64,000 nt of DNA from Sulfuritalea sp. (GTDB taxonomy: Bacteria > Pseudomonadota > Gammaproteobacteria > Burkholderiales > Rhodocyclaceae): the NCBI GenBank assembly GCA_016710465.1, contig JADJVS010000014.1:1116001-1180000 (forward strand), in the 5' to 3' direction. The notes beneath the pieces are model-generated. The model did not search any database and was not told the DNA's origin. It saw only the letters and a list, made by a program, of their open reading frames with translations. Numbering within the stretch: the first letter of the stretch is position 1; every line of letters starts with the position of its first letter. This document shows, piece by piece, positions 48,234 to 56,526 of this stretch. The translations under genes were made by a program, and so were the position numbers.

Positions 48234-48698
48234 TCATTTCGGAATGCTGATGGAGCGTTCGCTGTAGTCGCCAGCCGCCGCCTGGGCATGGCAGGCGGCG
48301 CAATTGGCCGGGCTCTTGATCGAGGCCCGCTTCCAGGTGGCGGCGGTGACGTCGCGATGCTTTCTTTCGAAGCGTGCGGTCTCGGTGATGCGCAACAGCG
48401 GATTGCCCTTGGCGTCGACCGTGCGGCCGGTCTTGCGGCCGCCGGAATTCCGCGCCAGGAAGTCGGCGATGGCGGTACGGCGCCTGTCGTCGATCGAGGC
48501 GTCGGTGCCGAAGTGATTGGCCAGCCCGTTCATCATGTGCTGCCAGGAACGGGCATCCAGCATTTGCGGCGGATAGGCGATGTGGCAGGAGGTGCATTCC
48601 TCCTCGAAGGCGACGTTTTTGGGCAGGCTGTAGCTGTCGGCCAGCGCCGGCAGCGAGAGCGCGGCAAGCAGGAAGGGCAGGGCAAGTTGGCGTGTCAT
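48234..48698 (-). CDS. Diheme cytochrome c (DHC)
   Basis: This 154-residue exported protein has a signal peptide (1-20, LSLPALA) and two heme c motifs: CTSCH (35-39) and CAACH (133-137). The pattern YPPQMLDARSWQHMM between is typical of the DHC family. It lies between the SHP and cytochrome b genes as in Rhodobacter sphaeroides. Confidence 0.92.
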   Translation of the reverse strand: MTRQLALPFLLAALSLPALADSYSLPKNVAFEEECTSCHIAYPPQMLDARSWQHMMNGLANHFGTDASIDDRRRTAIADFLARNSGGRKTGRTVDAKGNPLLRITETARFERKHRDVTAATWKRASIKSPANCAACHAQAAAGDYSERSISIPK

Positions 48699-48711
48699 GC
48701 GATGTTCTCCT

Positions 48712-49095
48712 TTACTTCAGGCTCAGCAGCCAGCCCATGACGTCGGCCTTCTCCTGCGCGGTGCAGAGCCGGCTCAGCGTGTCGTTGCAGTTGCGGCGGA
48801 ACCACTTGTCCACCTTGGCGGCATCGGTGAAGCGCTCGGCGTTCGCCACGGGCGCCAGCGCCGTGATCGCCTTGTCGGTCTTGGCGTGGCGTCCGACCTG
48901 TGTCGGCTTGTCGGTGTGGCAGGAGGCGCAACTCCACTCACCACTCTGCTTCGTGGTGAAAAAGCGCGCACCGCGTTCCGGCGAGGCAGCGGCGCCGGCT
49001 TCCTTCTCGAAGCGGGTGAGAAAGTCACGCGGGGATTCGGCGTGGGCGCCGCCGGCTGCGATGAGCAGGGCGGCGAGGATGCTGATGTGTCGCAT
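48712..49095 (-). CDS. Sphaeroides heme protein-like cytochrome c (SHP, DUF1924)
   Basis: This 127-residue exported protein has a signal peptide (1-19, AGGAHA) and one heme c motif CASCH (56-60). A later RRNCNDTLSRLC carries two cysteines that could form a disulfide, as in SHP. SHP in R. sphaeroides binds oxygen and NO at its heme; here that is only inferred. It is the first gene of the SHP-DHC-cytochrome b-regulator-kinase operon. An ATG 11 codons upstream is also in frame. Confidence 0.88.
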   Translation of the reverse strand: MRHISILAALLIAAGGAHAESPRDFLTRFEKEAGAAASPERGARFFTTKQSGEWSCASCHTDKPTQVGRHAKTDKAITALAPVANAERFTDAAKVDKWFRRNCNDTLSRLCTAQEKADVMGWLLSLK

Positions 49096-49158
49096 GTCGG
49101 TCTCCATGAAGGGTGTGGAACGCATCATGGAAGGCGCCGCTTAAACGGCGCTTAAGAC

Positions 49159-50889
49159 TCAGCGATCGCGATCGTCGCGGGGCGAATCGTAGAAGTCACG
49201 CAGCGAGGCATAGCGTTTGGCGCGGATCGCGCGTACGTGCTGGATGGCGTGCCGCACCGGGATGCCTGCCTGGACCAGGGTTTCGGCGGCGATCAGCAGG
49301 CTGCTTTCGAGCACCTCCGGAATCACCTCGGTGGCCCCGGCGGCCTTGAGCCTGGCGACGTCCTTGTCGTCCGAGGTGCGGACCACGATGGGGATGTCCG
49401 GCCGCGCCGCGCGCACGATGCGCACTACCCGTTCCGCCGAGTGGGCATCGGGGTAGGTGACGACCACGGCGCGGGCGCGGCCAATGCCGGCGGCCTGCAG
49501 CACCTCGCGCCGGTCGGCGTTGCCGAAGACGATGTTGATGCCCTGGGCGCCGGCGTCGGCGATGCGCTGGGGATCGACGTCAAGGGCGATGAAGGGAATT
49601 TTCTCCATGGACAGGAATTCGGCGATGCGCCCGCCGGTGCGACCGAAGCCGCAGATCACCACGTGTTGCCCGAGGTCCATGCTATGCACCGCGATCTTGT
49701 GGATGGCGGCGGCCTTGTGCGCCCAGTCGCCGCGCCCCAGGTCGCCGGAAAGTCGCGCGGCGCGATCGATCAGGAAGGGCGCGATGAACATCGACAGCAG
49801 CATCGCCGAGAGCGTTATCTGGAATACGCCGACGTCGATCAGTCGCAACTGCCGCGCCAGCTCGATCAACACCAGGCCGAATTCGCCGGCCTGCGCCAGT
49901 TGCGCCGCGGTGCGCAGGCTGGCCGCCAGCGGCGTGCGGGCCGCCCGGGTTATCAGCAGGACGACCAGGGCCTTGCCACCGATCAACAGCATTACCGCGA
50001 GCAGCAACTTGTGCAGGTTGGCGAGCACGTAGTGGATGTCCAGCATCATGCCGATGGTGACGAAGAAGAGACCCAGCAGCATGTCGCGGAAGGGCCGGAT
50101 GTCGGCCTCGACATGGTGGCGGTAGACGGTTTCCGAAATCAGCATGCCGGCGACAAAGGCTCCCAGGGCAAGCGAAAGCCCGCTTTGCGCGGTAAGGAAA
50201 GACAGGCCGACGACGATCCAGAGCGTGGTCAGCACCAGCACTTCGTTTGATCGCACGCGCGCCACGACATCGAAAACCCGGCCCATCCAACGCTTGCCTA
50301 CCCAAATCAGCAGCGCCAGCACGATCAGGGCCTGGGCGGCGGCCACCGCCAGCGAGCGCCAGAGGTCATCGCCAGGAGCGGCGAGTGCCGGCAGCAGGAT
50401 CAGGCAGGGGGCGACGGCGAGGTCCTGGAACAGCAGCACGCCCATGGTCTGGCGGCCGGAGCGCGAATGCAGCTCGAAGCGGTCGGAGAGCATGCGCGCA
50501 ACGATCGCCGTCGAGGACATCGCCACCGCCAGGCCGACGGCTATGCCGCTACGCCAGCCCTGGCCATACGCCAGCGCGGTGGCCAGGCCGGTGCCGATGG
50601 CCGTCAGCGCCATCTGCGCGCTGCCCAGGCCGAACACCAGCGTGTGCATTGCCTGCAGGCGTTTCAGGCTGAATTCGAGTCCGATGGTGAACATCAGGAA
50701 GACGACGCCGAACTCGGCGAAGCTGTCCACTTCGGCGCTTTCCGCCAGCAGGGCGAGTCCGTGGGGACCCAGTGCCATGCCGATCGCCAGGTAGGCGAGC
50801 ATGCTGGGCAGACGGAAGCGACGCGCCACGGCGACCAAAAATACGGCGGCGGTGAGCAGAATCACCAGCAGAAACAGCTTGTCGTGCAT
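49159..50889 (-). CDS. CPA2 monovalent cation/proton antiporter with RCK domain (KefB/YbaL type)
   Basis: This 576-residue protein has about twelve membrane segments (1-385) with the CPA2 core (MSSTAIVARMLSD, LSLALGAFVAGMLISE, AQAGEFGLVLIEL) and a C-terminal Rossmann RCK-N domain (about 410-530; VVICGFGRTGGRIAEFL). It likely exchanges K+ and H+. It is divergent from the K+ channel gene, which also carries an RCK domain. Confidence 0.93.
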   Translation of the reverse strand: MHDKLFLLVILLTAAVFLVAVARRFRLPSMLAYLAIGMALGPHGLALLAESAEVDSFAEFGVVFLMFTIGLEFSLKRLQAMHTLVFGLGSAQMALTAIGTGLATALAYGQGWRSGIAVGLAVAMSSTAIVARMLSDRFELHSRSGRQTMGVLLFQDLAVAPCLILLPALAAPGDDLWRSLAVAAAQALIVLALLIWVGKRWMGRVFDVVARVRSNEVLVLTTLWIVVGLSFLTAQSGLSLALGAFVAGMLISETVYRHHVEADIRPFRDMLLGLFFVTIGMMLDIHYVLANLHKLLLAVMLLIGGKALVVLLITRAARTPLAASLRTAAQLAQAGEFGLVLIELARQLRLIDVGVFQITLSAMLLSMFIAPFLIDRAARLSGDLGRGDWAHKAAAIHKIAVHSMDLGQHVVICGFGRTGGRIAEFLSMEKIPFIALDVDPQRIADAGAQGINIVFGNADRREVLQAAGIGRARAVVVTYPDAHSAERVVRIVRAARPDIPIVVRTSDDKDVARLKAAGATEVIPEVLESSLLIAAETLVQAGIPVRHAIQHVRAIRAKRYASLRDFYDSPRDDRDR

Positions 50890-51014
50890 GCCCGGATGAT
50901 AACCGCGCGGTAGCCGCCCGGCCCTCGATTACAATCAGCTTTTGGGGACGAAGGCGCCACGGGGGGCGTTCGCGACGCGTCGAATTCCAGGCGGCGCGGC
51001 GCGGGCCGAAGAGC

Positions 51015-52070
51015 ATGATCGAGGACGGCAACACATCGGACGTATTCCAGCGCGCACGCTTGTCGATAGGCATCGCGCTGCTGGCGTTCGCCACGATCAT
51101 GGCGGTGGGCACCGTCGGCTACAAGAGTCTTGGCGATGCCGACACCGGGTGGCTGGATTCCTTCTACATGACCTTTCTGATGGTCGCGACCATCGGCTAT
51201 GGCGCCGGGGTGGAGATCTGGCGGCGCCCCGAGGTCGAGATTTTCACCATGGCGATTGCCTTCTCCGGGATTGCCGTGATGACCTATTTTTTTTCCAGCG
51301 TGACGGCATTGGTGCTGGCCAGTGATTTCGACAAGTCGTTGCGGAGGCGGCGCATGGACAAGGTGATGAAGAAGTTGCACGAGCATTACATCCTCTGCGG
51401 CTTCGGCCGCGTCGGGCGCAACGTGGCCCAGGAACTGGAGGCGACCAACCGCCATTACATCGCCATCGACGAGAACATCGAGCTGCTCGAGGGCCATGCC
51501 GAGAAGCGGCCCGGCACGCTCTACATCCACGGCGACGCGGTCGATGACGACATCCTGATCGAGGCCAATGTGCATAGCGCCAAGGGCGTGTTCGCCATCA
51601 CCGGCGACGACAGCCGCAACCTGATGATTGCCCTCACCGCCAGGCAGTTGGCACCGCAGGTGCGGATCGTCGCGCGCTGCAATGAGATGCGCAACGTCGA
51701 GAAGTTGCGCAAGGCGGGCGCCGACGCGATTGTTTCGCCCAATTTCACCGGCGGCATGCGCATCGCGTCGGCGATGATCCGGCCGCACGTGGTGTCCTTC
51801 CTTGACGAGATGTTGCGCACCGAGCACAAGCTGCGGGTGGAGGAAGTTCCCGTGCCGGCAAATTTTCATCCGATGCCCTTGTCGGAGCTGAATCTTCGCG
51901 GCGCGAGCTACGTGCTGCTGGCGGTGCGCGGCAAGGGCGACTGGCAGTTCAACCCGCCGCCGGATTTCATTGTCGAACCGGGCCAGGTGCTGGTGGCGAT
52001 GGCATCGCCCCATGGCCGCTTCGAGATCGAATCGGCGCTGTTCCTGATGGATGAAGAGGCGTCTACCTAG
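51015..52070 (+). CDS. Two-TM potassium channel with RCK domains, altered filter
   Basis: This 351-residue protein has two membrane segments (about 15-38 and 75-100) around a pore with ATIGYGA at 58-64, then a cytosolic RCK-N domain (ILCGFGRVGRNVAQELE) and an RCK-C domain (about 265-345). The common filter is TVGYGD; here the final Asp is Ala and Val is Ile, which may change selectivity or gating. The gene is divergent from the CPA2 antiporter. It overlaps the next gene by 8 bp on the opposite strand. Confidence 0.9.
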   Translation: MIEDGNTSDVFQRARLSIGIALLAFATIMAVGTVGYKSLGDADTGWLDSFYMTFLMVATIGYGAGVEIWRRPEVEIFTMAIAFSGIAVMTYFFSSVTALVLASDFDKSLRRRRMDKVMKKLHEHYILCGFGRVGRNVAQELEATNRHYIAIDENIELLEGHAEKRPGTLYIHGDAVDDDILIEANVHSAKGVFAITGDDSRNLMIALTARQLAPQVRIVARCNEMRNVEKLRKAGADAIVSPNFTGGMRIASAMIRPHVVSFLDEMLRTEHKLRVEEVPVPANFHPMPLSELNLRGASYVLLAVRGKGDWQFNPPPDFIVEPGQVLVAMASPHGRFEIESALFLMDEEAST

Positions 52071-52560
52071 AGGGCTGGATTGCTTGCCCGGTGGTGACGA
52101 AGATCAGCGTGCGCGCCTCGCGGATGTCAGCGTGCAGGGCTTCGACCACGGGCGGATTGGCGGGGCGCTCGGCGCTCCAGTCGATCACGAAATTGGCGCC
52201 CGAACCGCCCGAGGAATCGGAGCGCGGCACGAACAGTTCATGCGTGCCGAACGGCGGAATGCTCTTCGGTGCCGGCAGGTATTCGCGCAGCAGCTTTCCC
52301 TCGGTGTCGTAGTAGCGCGCGCTATTGACGCGGATGGCCAGTTTCGGGTCGGTATTGCGGATGCTGACGTGGGTGGACACCAGGGTTTCCGACGGCTTGC
52401 CGGTCCTGGAGTTGAACTCGCCGTGGTAGAGGTGGGAATACACCGGCAGGTAGAGCGACTGGCCGGGAGACAGCGCGGGCGGGCCCTGCGCCGTCACGGA
52501 GTACGCCGCCAAGGTCAGGCACGAGGCTGAAATGAGCTTGAGAATGGCAGGTGTCTTCAT
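52063..52560 (-). CDS. Exported DUF3124 protein
   Basis: This 165-residue protein has a signal peptide (about 1-24, AAYSVTA) and a domain with SLYLPVYSHLYHGEFNSRTGK and GTHELFVPRSDSSGGSGANFVI as in DUF3124 proteins. Its function is unknown. It has no close operon partner and is convergent with the K+ channel gene. Confidence 0.82.
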   Translation of the reverse strand: MKTPAILKLISASCLTLAAYSVTAQGPPALSPGQSLYLPVYSHLYHGEFNSRTGKPSETLVSTHVSIRNTDPKLAIRVNSARYYDTEGKLLREYLPAPKSIPPFGTHELFVPRSDSSGGSGANFVIDWSAERPANPPVVEALHADIREARTLIFVTTGQAIQPSR

Positions 52561-52622
52561 GAGGACCGTCGTGATGGCAGAAGAGAGTCAGCCGGAGACG
52601 ACTCCTCCAGTAGGCGCCAAGC

Positions 52623-53045
52623 CTATTTGACCACGGTGACCGGGCAGCCGGCGAGCCGCAGCACTTCCGTCGTTACCGATCCCATGAGCGCGCTGCGCAG
52701 GGCGCTCGCACCTTGAGTGCCAATCACGATCGCATCTGCCTTGGCTTCCGCGGCGCGACGGGAGATGGTTTCCGGTACAGGGCCGAGTGCCACTTCCGGG
52801 ACGTAGCTCACGCCAGCGGCATCGAGTATCGATCGGGCCGATCCCATCGCATCGCCGCCCCGGGTTTCCTGCATGGCCTCGACTTCACGCGCCGGCATGT
52901 GGCCCAGGACTTCCGGTGCGTCTATGGGCGCCTGCACGTTGAGCAGCAGTATTTCGTAGGCGGGGCAGCCTTGCGCCATCTTGACGACGTGGCGTGCCAC
53001 CCGGGCGGAGTGTTCGGAGCCATCTACCGCGAGCAGAATCTTCAT
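52623..53045 (-). CDS. Universal stress protein (UspA family)
   Basis: This 140-residue protein starts MKILLAVDGSEHSARVA and ends with GTQGASALRSALMGSVTTEVLRLAGCPVTVVK, which holds the ATP-binding G-x2-G-x9-G-S/T pattern. The start at 53043-53045 is preferred to one eight codons upstream. It likely binds ATP in stress response. Confidence 0.93.
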   Translation of the reverse strand: MKILLAVDGSEHSARVARHVVKMAQGCPAYEILLLNVQAPIDAPEVLGHMPAREVEAMQETRGGDAMGSARSILDAAGVSYVPEVALGPVPETISRRAAEAKADAIVIGTQGASALRSALMGSVTTEVLRLAGCPVTVVK

Positions 53046-53168
53046 GGCAATACCTGTTTTTTGGGACAAGGCAGTTTAACGCATTGCCGATGCGCTGCCT
53101 CGTTGTCCGACGCGGTCGAGAGACCATGGACTGCTACAATCCGCACACAAAAAACCTGGGAGAGGTAG

Positions 53169-54578
53169 ATGGCTCACCGCTTTGTTTCGGCCCTGCACGC
53201 AGTGGGACGGTACGTGATTTCTGTCCTGGTCCTGCTGGCGCCGCCGCTGGTTTCCGCGGCGGACGGCGGTTCGAGTTCGCCGACGCTAGCGGGCATCCCG
53301 GTTGACTTCCTCCTCTTTGCCGCGACCCTGCTTGGTGTCGCGCTTTTCCATCACTACGTATTGCAGGTTGCCTTAACCGGCCTGGTGACGATCTCGCTGT
53401 ACAAGATCATGTTCACCGGTTTCAAGACTGGCGCCGGCATCGCTGGTTTCGGTGCGCACATGGCGCATGAATGGGTACTGCTGGCGAACCTGCTCGGCCT
53501 GCTGGTTGGCTTCGCTCTGCTGGCCCGTCACTTTGAGGACAGTGGCGTGCCGGAAGTCCTGCCGAAGCTGCTGCCGGAAGGCTGGTTGGGCCCCTTCATG
53601 CTGCTGGTGATCATCTTCGTGCTGTCCGGGTTCCTCGATAATATTGCCGCCGCGCTGATTGGTGCCACCGTGGCGGCCAGCGTGTTCAAGCGCAAGGTGC
53701 ATATAGGTTATCTCGCCGCCATCGTCGCCGCCTCCAATGGCGGTGGAGCCGGCTCCGTTGTTGGCGACACCACCACGACCATGATGTGGCTGGACGGCGT
53801 CAGTCCGCTCGACGTGGTCGAGGCGTATGTCGCCGCGGGCGTTGCGCTGGTGGTATTCGGTATCCCGGCGGCCCTGTTGCAGCACAAGCACATGGCCATT
53901 GGCCGGGATTTCCAGGCCGCGCATCACATCGATTGGGCGAGGGTCGGCATCGTGGTCTTCATTCTGGTTTGCGCGATTGTCACCAACGTCACGGTGAACC
54001 TGAAGTTTGCCGCTGCGGCCGAACATTTTCCCTTCCTTGGTGCTGCCATCTGGGTCGCCTTGCTGGTGGCCGTGCCCTTGCGCAAGCCGGAGTGGAGCTT
54101 GATTCCAGGGGCATTCAAAGGCTCCGTCTTCCTTCTGTCGCTGGTGACCTGTGCCTCGATGATGCCTGTCGAGAGCCTGCCGCCCGCATCCTGGCCGTCC
54201 GCCTTGGCGCTTGGATTCATCTCGGCTGTGTTCGACAACATTCCGCTGACCGCGCTGGCCTTGAAGCAGGGAGGCTACGACTGGGGATTCCTGGCTTATG
54301 CCGTCGGTTTCGGCGGCTCGATGCTGTGGTTCGGCTCTTCGGCCGGAGTCGCGGTGGCCAACCTGTTTCCCGAGGCGAAGTCGGTCGGTCAGTGGCTGCG
54401 TCACGGTTGGTTCATCCCGGTCGGGTACGTGGTCGGATTTTTCGCGCTGCTGGGCATTCTCGGTTGGCATCCGCACGAAAAGCACAAGGACGCCCCGGCT
54501 GCTACGGTCCAGGTGCAAAAGGCGGTGCCCGCCGATACTCCCGCGCCGGCACCGGTTGGCTCGCCCGGCTACCAGTAG
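53169..54578 (+). CDS. Ion transporter-superfamily permease (NhaD/ArsB-like)
   Basis: This 469-residue membrane protein has a signal-like start and about eleven to twelve membrane segments. It shows the inverted-repeat motifs FLDNIAAALIGATVAA and FDNIPLTALALKQ with the DN pair of the NhaD and CitM superfamily. The segment SNGGGAGSVVGDTTTTMMW marks the permease core. Its end faces the end of a LysR gene that resembles NhaR, four bases away, so a sodium/proton exchange role is likely but unproved. Confidence 0.82.
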   Translation: MAHRFVSALHAVGRYVISVLVLLAPPLVSAADGGSSSPTLAGIPVDFLLFAATLLGVALFHHYVLQVALTGLVTISLYKIMFTGFKTGAGIAGFGAHMAHEWVLLANLLGLLVGFALLARHFEDSGVPEVLPKLLPEGWLGPFMLLVIIFVLSGFLDNIAAALIGATVAASVFKRKVHIGYLAAIVAASNGGGAGSVVGDTTTTMMWLDGVSPLDVVEAYVAAGVALVVFGIPAALLQHKHMAIGRDFQAAHHIDWARVGIVVFILVCAIVTNVTVNLKFAAAAEHFPFLGAAIWVALLVAVPLRKPEWSLIPGAFKGSVFLLSLVTCASMMPVESLPPASWPSALALGFISAVFDNIPLTALALKQGGYDWGFLAYAVGFGGSMLWFGSSAGVAVANLFPEAKSVGQWLRHGWFIPVGYVVGFFALLGILGWHPHEKHKDAPAATVQVQKAVPADTPAPAPVGSPGYQ

Positions 54579-54582
54579 GACA

Positions 54583-55494
54583 TTACGTTGCCGGTGGGTT
54601 CCAGCTCACCGGCGCCTTGCGTATTGCCTCGACTGCCGGGTGGCGGATGCGCCGTTCATTCGAGATCGCGTAGTACTGTTCCCGGACTTCATCCAGCACG
54701 CCGACGGGTTCTGCGCCGAGTTGCGCGGCGATGTCCTCGCCCAGCACCGATGGCGCCGGAAACAAGCCCAGGCCGGCGCGGCCGAAGGTGGTGAGCAGAG
54801 CGCTGTCCTCGAATTCGCCGACGACCAGCGGCGCGACATCGATGGTTTCCAGCCAGCGTTCGATCTGTCCGCGCAGGGCATTGCCGCGCGTCGGCAGCAG
54901 CATCGGCGCGCCGTCCAGATTGCCGGGGAATCCCTTGCGGTAGCGCCTGGCCAGTTCAGGCGCACCGAACAGCGTGATGTCGAATTCGCCCAGGCCGTGG
55001 CTGAAAACCTTGAGGTTGCCGCCGTGCGGCGCCGGGCGGTCGGTCAGCACCACGTCGAGGCGGTGCAGCGCGAGTTCGGCCAGCAGGGTGTCGAATTCGC
55101 CTTCGCGACAGACCAGGCGGACTTGCTGCGGCAGATGGAACACCGCCTCCATCAGGCGGTAGGCGATCAGCTTGGGCAGGGCATCGGAAATGCCCACGGC
55201 CAGGCGCAGCGTGTTGCTGGCATCGGCGTCGCGCAGCGCCGCATCCATGCGCTCGCCGAGCTGGAAGATCTGGTCGGCGTAGGCCAGTGCCAGGCGGCCG
55301 GTTTCGGTGGGCACAAGGCGCCGGCCCTGCGGCGCCAGCAGCACCTTGCCCAGCGATTGCTCGAGTTGGGCGATCTGGGCGCTGATGGTCTGCACCGCGA
55401 CACCCAGCCGCCGCGCCGCGCGCGTGACGCTGCCTTCGCGGGCGACGACCCAGAAGTAGCGCAGGTGGTGGTAGTTGAGCGCGGCAGTTTTCAT
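54583..55494 (-). CDS. nhaR: LysR-family regulator (NhaR-like)
   Basis: This 303-residue protein has a LysR winged helix (about 5-65; YHHLRYFWVVAREGSVTRAARRLGVAVQTISAQI) and the substrate domain. The N-terminus NYHHLRYFW is typical of NhaR, a sodium-sensing activator of nhaA. The gene is convergent with the NhaD-like permease and divergent from htpX. Confidence 0.85.
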   Translation of the reverse strand: MKTAALNYHHLRYFWVVAREGSVTRAARRLGVAVQTISAQIAQLEQSLGKVLLAPQGRRLVPTETGRLALAYADQIFQLGERMDAALRDADASNTLRLAVGISDALPKLIAYRLMEAVFHLPQQVRLVCREGEFDTLLAELALHRLDVVLTDRPAPHGGNLKVFSHGLGEFDITLFGAPELARRYRKGFPGNLDGAPMLLPTRGNALRGQIERWLETIDVAPLVVGEFEDSALLTTFGRAGLGLFPAPSVLGEDIAAQLGAEPVGVLDEVREQYYAISNERRIRHPAVEAIRKAPVSWNPPAT

Positions 55495-55543
55495 TTTCGT
55501 ATTTTACGAAGTTAAGCTAATCTTTTGTTCGCTTTGATGGAAG

Positions 55544-55571
55544 CTTGAATTTGCCTAGAATCGCCGCATCT
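55544..55571 (+). promoter_or_regulatory. Sigma-32 type heat-shock promoter before htpX
   Basis: CTTGAA (55544-55549), a 14-bp spacer and CCGCATCT (55564-55571) match the sigma-32 consensus CTTGAA-N13-15-CCCCATNT at all but one of the fixed bases. It lies 73 bp before the htpX ATG. Confidence 0.65.
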
Positions 55572-55644
55572 TGGATGAGCATGCGGCACAATCGCTTTTC
55601 GCCATGCTGCGATTCCGGGAAAACCACATCTCTGGGAGATAGCA

Positions 55645-56526
55645 ATGAAACGTATCGTGTTGTTCCTCGTCACCAACCTGGCCGTCATGCTGGTGCTGTC
55701 GATCGCCGCCAGCGTGCTGGGCGTGAACAGGTTCCTCCACGCCAACGGTCTCGACCTCGGCATGCTCCTCGGCTTCGCCGCGATCATGGGCTTTGGCGGT
55801 TCCTTCATCTCGCTGCTGATGTCGAAGATGATGGCCAAGTGGTCGACCGGCGCCCGCATCATCGAGGCGCCCTCGAACTCGACCGAGTTCTGGCTGGTCG
55901 AGACCGTGCACAAGCAGGCTGAAAAGGCCGGCATCGCGATGCCGGAAGTGGCCATCTACGACGGCGAGCCGAATGCCTTCGCCACCGGGCCGAGCAAGAA
56001 CAATTCGCTGGTCGCGGTGTCGACGGGCTTGTTGCAGGGCATGAGCCGGGAAGAAGTCGAGGCCGTGCTGGCGCATGAAGTCAGCCACGTCGCCAACGGC
56101 GACATGGTGACGCTGACGCTGATCCAGGGCGTGGTGAACACCTTCGTCATCTTCCTTTCGCGCATCGTCGGCTACCTGGTCGACAGCTTCCTGCGCAAGG
56201 GAGATTCCGAGTCCTCCGGTCCCGGCATCGGCTACACCATCACCGTGGTGGTCTGCGACATCCTGTTCGGCATCCTGGCCAGCGTCATCGTGGCGTGGTT
56301 CTCGCGCCAGCGCGAATATCGCGCCGATGCCGGCGCCGCCAGCCTGATGGGCTCGCCGCGACCGATGATCAATGCCCTGGCGCGCCTGGGCGGGATGAGC
56401 GTCGAGCCGCTGCCGAAGAGTCTGGCGAGTTCCGGCATTGCCGGCGGTTCGAGCTGGATGGCCTTGTTCGCCAGCCACCCGAGCATGGAACAGCGCATCG
56501 CCGCGCTGCAGGCGCAAGGCAGGTGA
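55645..56526 (+). CDS. htpX: Heat-shock membrane protease HtpX
   Basis: This 293-residue zinc metalloprotease of the inner membrane has four membrane segments and the active site HEVSH at 144-148. It removes damaged membrane proteins. A sigma-32 type promoter is seen upstream. Its stop overlaps the GTG of the following antiporter gene, so the two may be cotranscribed. Confidence 0.95.
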   Translation: MKRIVLFLVTNLAVMLVLSIAASVLGVNRFLHANGLDLGMLLGFAAIMGFGGSFISLLMSKMMAKWSTGARIIEAPSNSTEFWLVETVHKQAEKAGIAMPEVAIYDGEPNAFATGPSKNNSLVAVSTGLLQGMSREEVEAVLAHEVSHVANGDMVTLTLIQGVVNTFVIFLSRIVGYLVDSFLRKGDSESSGPGIGYTITVVVCDILFGILASVIVAWFSRQREYRADAGAASLMGSPRPMINALARLGGMSVEPLPKSLASSGIAGGSSWMALFASHPSMEQRIAALQAQGR

